In this document: positions 23,045-23,710 of the stretch, one piece after another
How positions within the stretch are numbered: position 1 is the first letter of the stretch
Layout of the letters: every line of letters starts with the position of its first letter
Translations under genes and position numbers: made by a program
Assembly (NCBI GenBank): GCA_025451715.1
Contig: JANWJY010000041.1
Coordinates: forward strand, 1-23,710
Reading direction: 5' to 3'
DNA length: 23,710 nt
Origin: Fimbriimonadaceae bacterium
GTDB taxonomy: Bacteria; Armatimonadota; Fimbriimonadia; Fimbriimonadales; Fimbriimonadaceae
The notes under the pieces: model-generated
The model's input: the letters and a program-made list of their open reading frames with translations, nothing else
Told to the model about the DNA's origin: nothing
Database searches by the model: none

Positions 23045-23320
23045 ATGTTTGGGAACGGCAACTGGTTTTACTTGAAATGGCGGGCTACGAAGCCGGTCTC
23101 GGTCACCAAAACATCTCGACGATCGACGGACTCATCAGCGCAGGAGGGGGGGCGCAGCGCGTTCCTCAAGTCAAAGGGTTGGAAAGTTGCAGCTGCTGTT
23201 CCTGCTGCCGCATACTTGCTCATCTGCTATGGGTGGGTTTGGACGCTTGACTGGATCGGCGGCTGGCAAGGCGTCACATTCACGGCGACTTGTCCAAACT
23301 GCTACATGCCCCTCGTCTAG
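23045..23320 (+). CDS. Small hypothetical membrane protein with CxxC end
   Basis: A 91-aa open frame on the plus strand, against the direction of the other island genes, with AGAGGAGG just before its ATG. It has a basic, Ser/Thr-rich N-terminal half, one probable transmembrane helix (VAAAVPAAAYLLICYGWVW, about 48-66) and a C-terminal CPNCYMPLV. An overlapping frame at 22969-23250 is equally long but lacks such features. I do not recognise a family. In the context of a holin and endolysin it could be a further lysis component (a spanin would need a signal or lipobox, not seen) or a metal-binding membrane protein. Modest confidence that it is expressed. Confidence 0.4.
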   Translation: MFGNGNWFYLKWRATKPVSVTKTSRRSTDSSAQEGGRSAFLKSKGWKVAAAVPAAAYLLICYGWVWTLDWIGGWQGVTFTATCPNCYMPLV

Positions 23321-23321
23321 T

Positions 23322-23483
23322 ATGAGCACGAACTGCGACTTCCCTGACGGCGCCCCGGGCGAGAGTCCGGGGCATTCGCGCATTGGTCCAACCAAAAGTG
23401 TCTCTAAAGAGTCTCGCACTCTTCGCAAACCGTGGCTTTTCGCGCCAAACGGTGTCATCTGCCGATCACCCGAATTAACCTAA
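23322..23483 (+). CDS. Possible 53-aa hypothetical ORF near the right att
   Basis: ATG at 23322 begins 1 bp after the stop of the preceding small gene and reads MSTNCDFPDGAPGESPGHSR onward to a TAA at 23481-23483. No ribosome site, no recognisable motif, and the DNA contains hairpins (CCCCGG at 23353-23358 with CCGGGG at 23367-23372; AAGAGT at 23407-23412 with ACTCTT at 23418-23423). It may be non-coding att-proximal sequence. Confidence 0.2.
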   Translation: MSTNCDFPDGAPGESPGHSRIGPTKSVSKESRTLRKPWLFAPNGVICRSPELT

Positions 23484-23503
23484 ATGATACACTGTGTTAG
23501 GTT
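23477..23503. repeat. Inverted repeat beside the right att
   Basis: AACCTAA (23477-23483) and TTAGGTT (23497-23503), perfect 7-bp arms with a 13-base AT-rich centre, ending 9 bp from the att repeat. Position suggests a recombinase or excisionase arm site, though a small terminator or operator is possible. TTAGGTTCAA of the right arm also occurs at 22934-22943. Confidence 0.4.
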
Positions 23504-23512
23504 CAAGTATCG

Positions 23513-23559
23513 GACTGTTAATCAGCGGGTCGTAGGTTCGAGTCCTACCGCGGCAGCCA
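23513..23559 (+). repeat. Right attachment-site repeat (tRNA-Asn 3' fragment)
   Basis: Exact 47-bp copy of 10646-10692: half of the anticodon arm, variable loop, T arm, 3' acceptor strand and CCA. It lacks the D arm and 5' acceptor strand, so it is not a tRNA gene. It marks the right junction of the island; chromosomal sequence resumes with a gene start 29 bp later. Confidence 0.92.
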
Positions 23560-23587
23560 CTTTCCCTCGATAAGTCATCCTTTAGGC

Positions 23588-23710
23588 GTGACCACAAGCG
23601 CCGTGCTCTTGACAGGCGGAAGCAGCCGAAGGATGGGGTTCGACAAACACCTGGCGATGATCGATGGCCGGTCGATCCTCGAACGCACGCTGGAGCAACT
23701 CGACCGTGCG
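23588..23710 (+). CDS. MobA-like nucleotidyltransferase, partial (runs off right edge)
   Basis: Forty-one codons from a GTG start: TTSAVLLTGGSSRRMGFDKH then LAMIDGRSILERTLEQLDRA. The LTGGSSRRMGFDK stretch is the nucleotide-binding P-loop-like motif (LAGGxSxRMGxDK) of molybdenum cofactor guanylyltransferase and related MobA/GlmU/IspD-type enzymes, and the LxxIDGRSILERTLxxL part continues the family pattern. MobA joins GMP to molybdopterin in the cytoplasm. Only the N-terminus is present, so MobA, MocA-like or another sugar-nucleotide transferase cannot be separated. It lies outside the island. Confidence 0.7.
   Translation, partial: MTTSAVLLTGGSSRRMGFDKHLAMIDGRSILERTLEQLDRA

Larger units (their letters stand above)
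10646..23559. mobile_element. tRNA-Asn-integrated genomic island carrying an RHS toxin module
   Basis: The two 47-bp direct repeats of the tRNA-Asn 3' end bound about 12.9 kb. Inside lie a holin-like gene and M15 endolysin-like gene, a methyltransferase, a glycosyltransferase, a NifU-like gene, an RHS toxin/immunity set, a decayed transposase and a gasdermin-like gene. Outside lie ordinary chromosomal genes (decarboxylase on the left, MobA-like on the right). The mobile identity follows from the repeats and the accessory content. No integrase, excisionase or relaxase is encoded between the repeats, so the element is either decayed, mobilised in trans, or had its integrase lost or replaced. 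Confidence 0.8.

Noticed and set aside
22969..23250. Overlapping 93-aa plus-strand frame
   Set aside because: It lacks a good ribosome site and its Cys cluster comes from the same DNA that encodes the transmembrane segment of the better-supported frame at 23045-23320.
10693..23512. Search for an integrase, phage structural genes or conjugation genes inside the island
   Set aside because: None of the open frames carries tyrosine or serine recombinase, capsid, terminase, tail or relaxase motifs that I can see, so the island is not called a prophage or ICE.
23513..23559. Second tRNA-Asn gene
   Set aside because: Only the 3' part is present; the 5' acceptor strand and D arm are missing.

Overview
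The window is GC-rich bacterial chromosome from a diderm (Gram-negative) organism. It carries a type II secretion / type IV pilus-like operon, secreted amidohydrolases with signal peptides, a class II fructose-1,6-bisphosphatase and a very long YD-repeat (RHS) gene. The style of the RHS core (YLPDSLGSVTATVN... YRYKPYG) and the gene content remind me of Armatimonadota (Fimbriimonadia). That is an impression from memory, not a computed placement.

Layout. (1) 1-3818, minus strand: gspE-gspF-gspG-gspH-like and a second pseudopilin cut by the left edge, one tightly packed operon. (2) 3990-7978, plus strand: two amidohydrolase genes 2 bp apart, making three amidohydrolase modules of which only one keeps the metal-binding HxH. 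(3) 8025-8978 minus: glpX. (4) 9079-10569 plus: PLP-dependent group II decarboxylase. (5) 10617-10692 plus: tRNA-Asn(GUU). (6) 10693-23559: a 12.9 kb accessory island. (7) From 23588 plus: start of a MobA-like nucleotidyltransferase, cut by the right edge.

The island is the main discovery. Its left end is the 3' part of tRNA-Asn and its right end is a perfect 47-bp direct copy of that same part, from the anticodon arm to CCA, which is the classic footprint of integration into a tRNA gene. No integrase is encoded between the repeats. Almost all island genes lie on the minus strand and read from the right end leftward: a promoter overlapping a dyad operator (about 22867-22900), a structured leader, an M15 peptidoglycan peptidase, a holin-like membrane protein, a SAM methyltransferase, a three-domain glycosyltransferase with TPR tail, a NifU-like protein with unusual cysteines, a small Cys/Gly/Pro-rich protein, a 1261-aa RHS core, a separately started RHS tip carrying an AT-rich Cys-rich toxin-like end, an overlapping putative immunity gene and a strong terminator (11817-11852). 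Beyond the terminator lie a decayed REP-associated (RAYT-type) transposase with palindromes and a 202-aa protein that resembles bacterial gasdermins.

Working model (inference): the island is a toxin module. A signal-less RHS polymorphic toxin with immunity protein sits downstream of a phage-derived holin/endolysin pair, which could release it by lysis in the manner of type 10 secretion systems. The glycosyltransferase, methyltransferase and NifU-like protein are of unknown role in it, and the gasdermin-like protein would add a second membrane-active effector.
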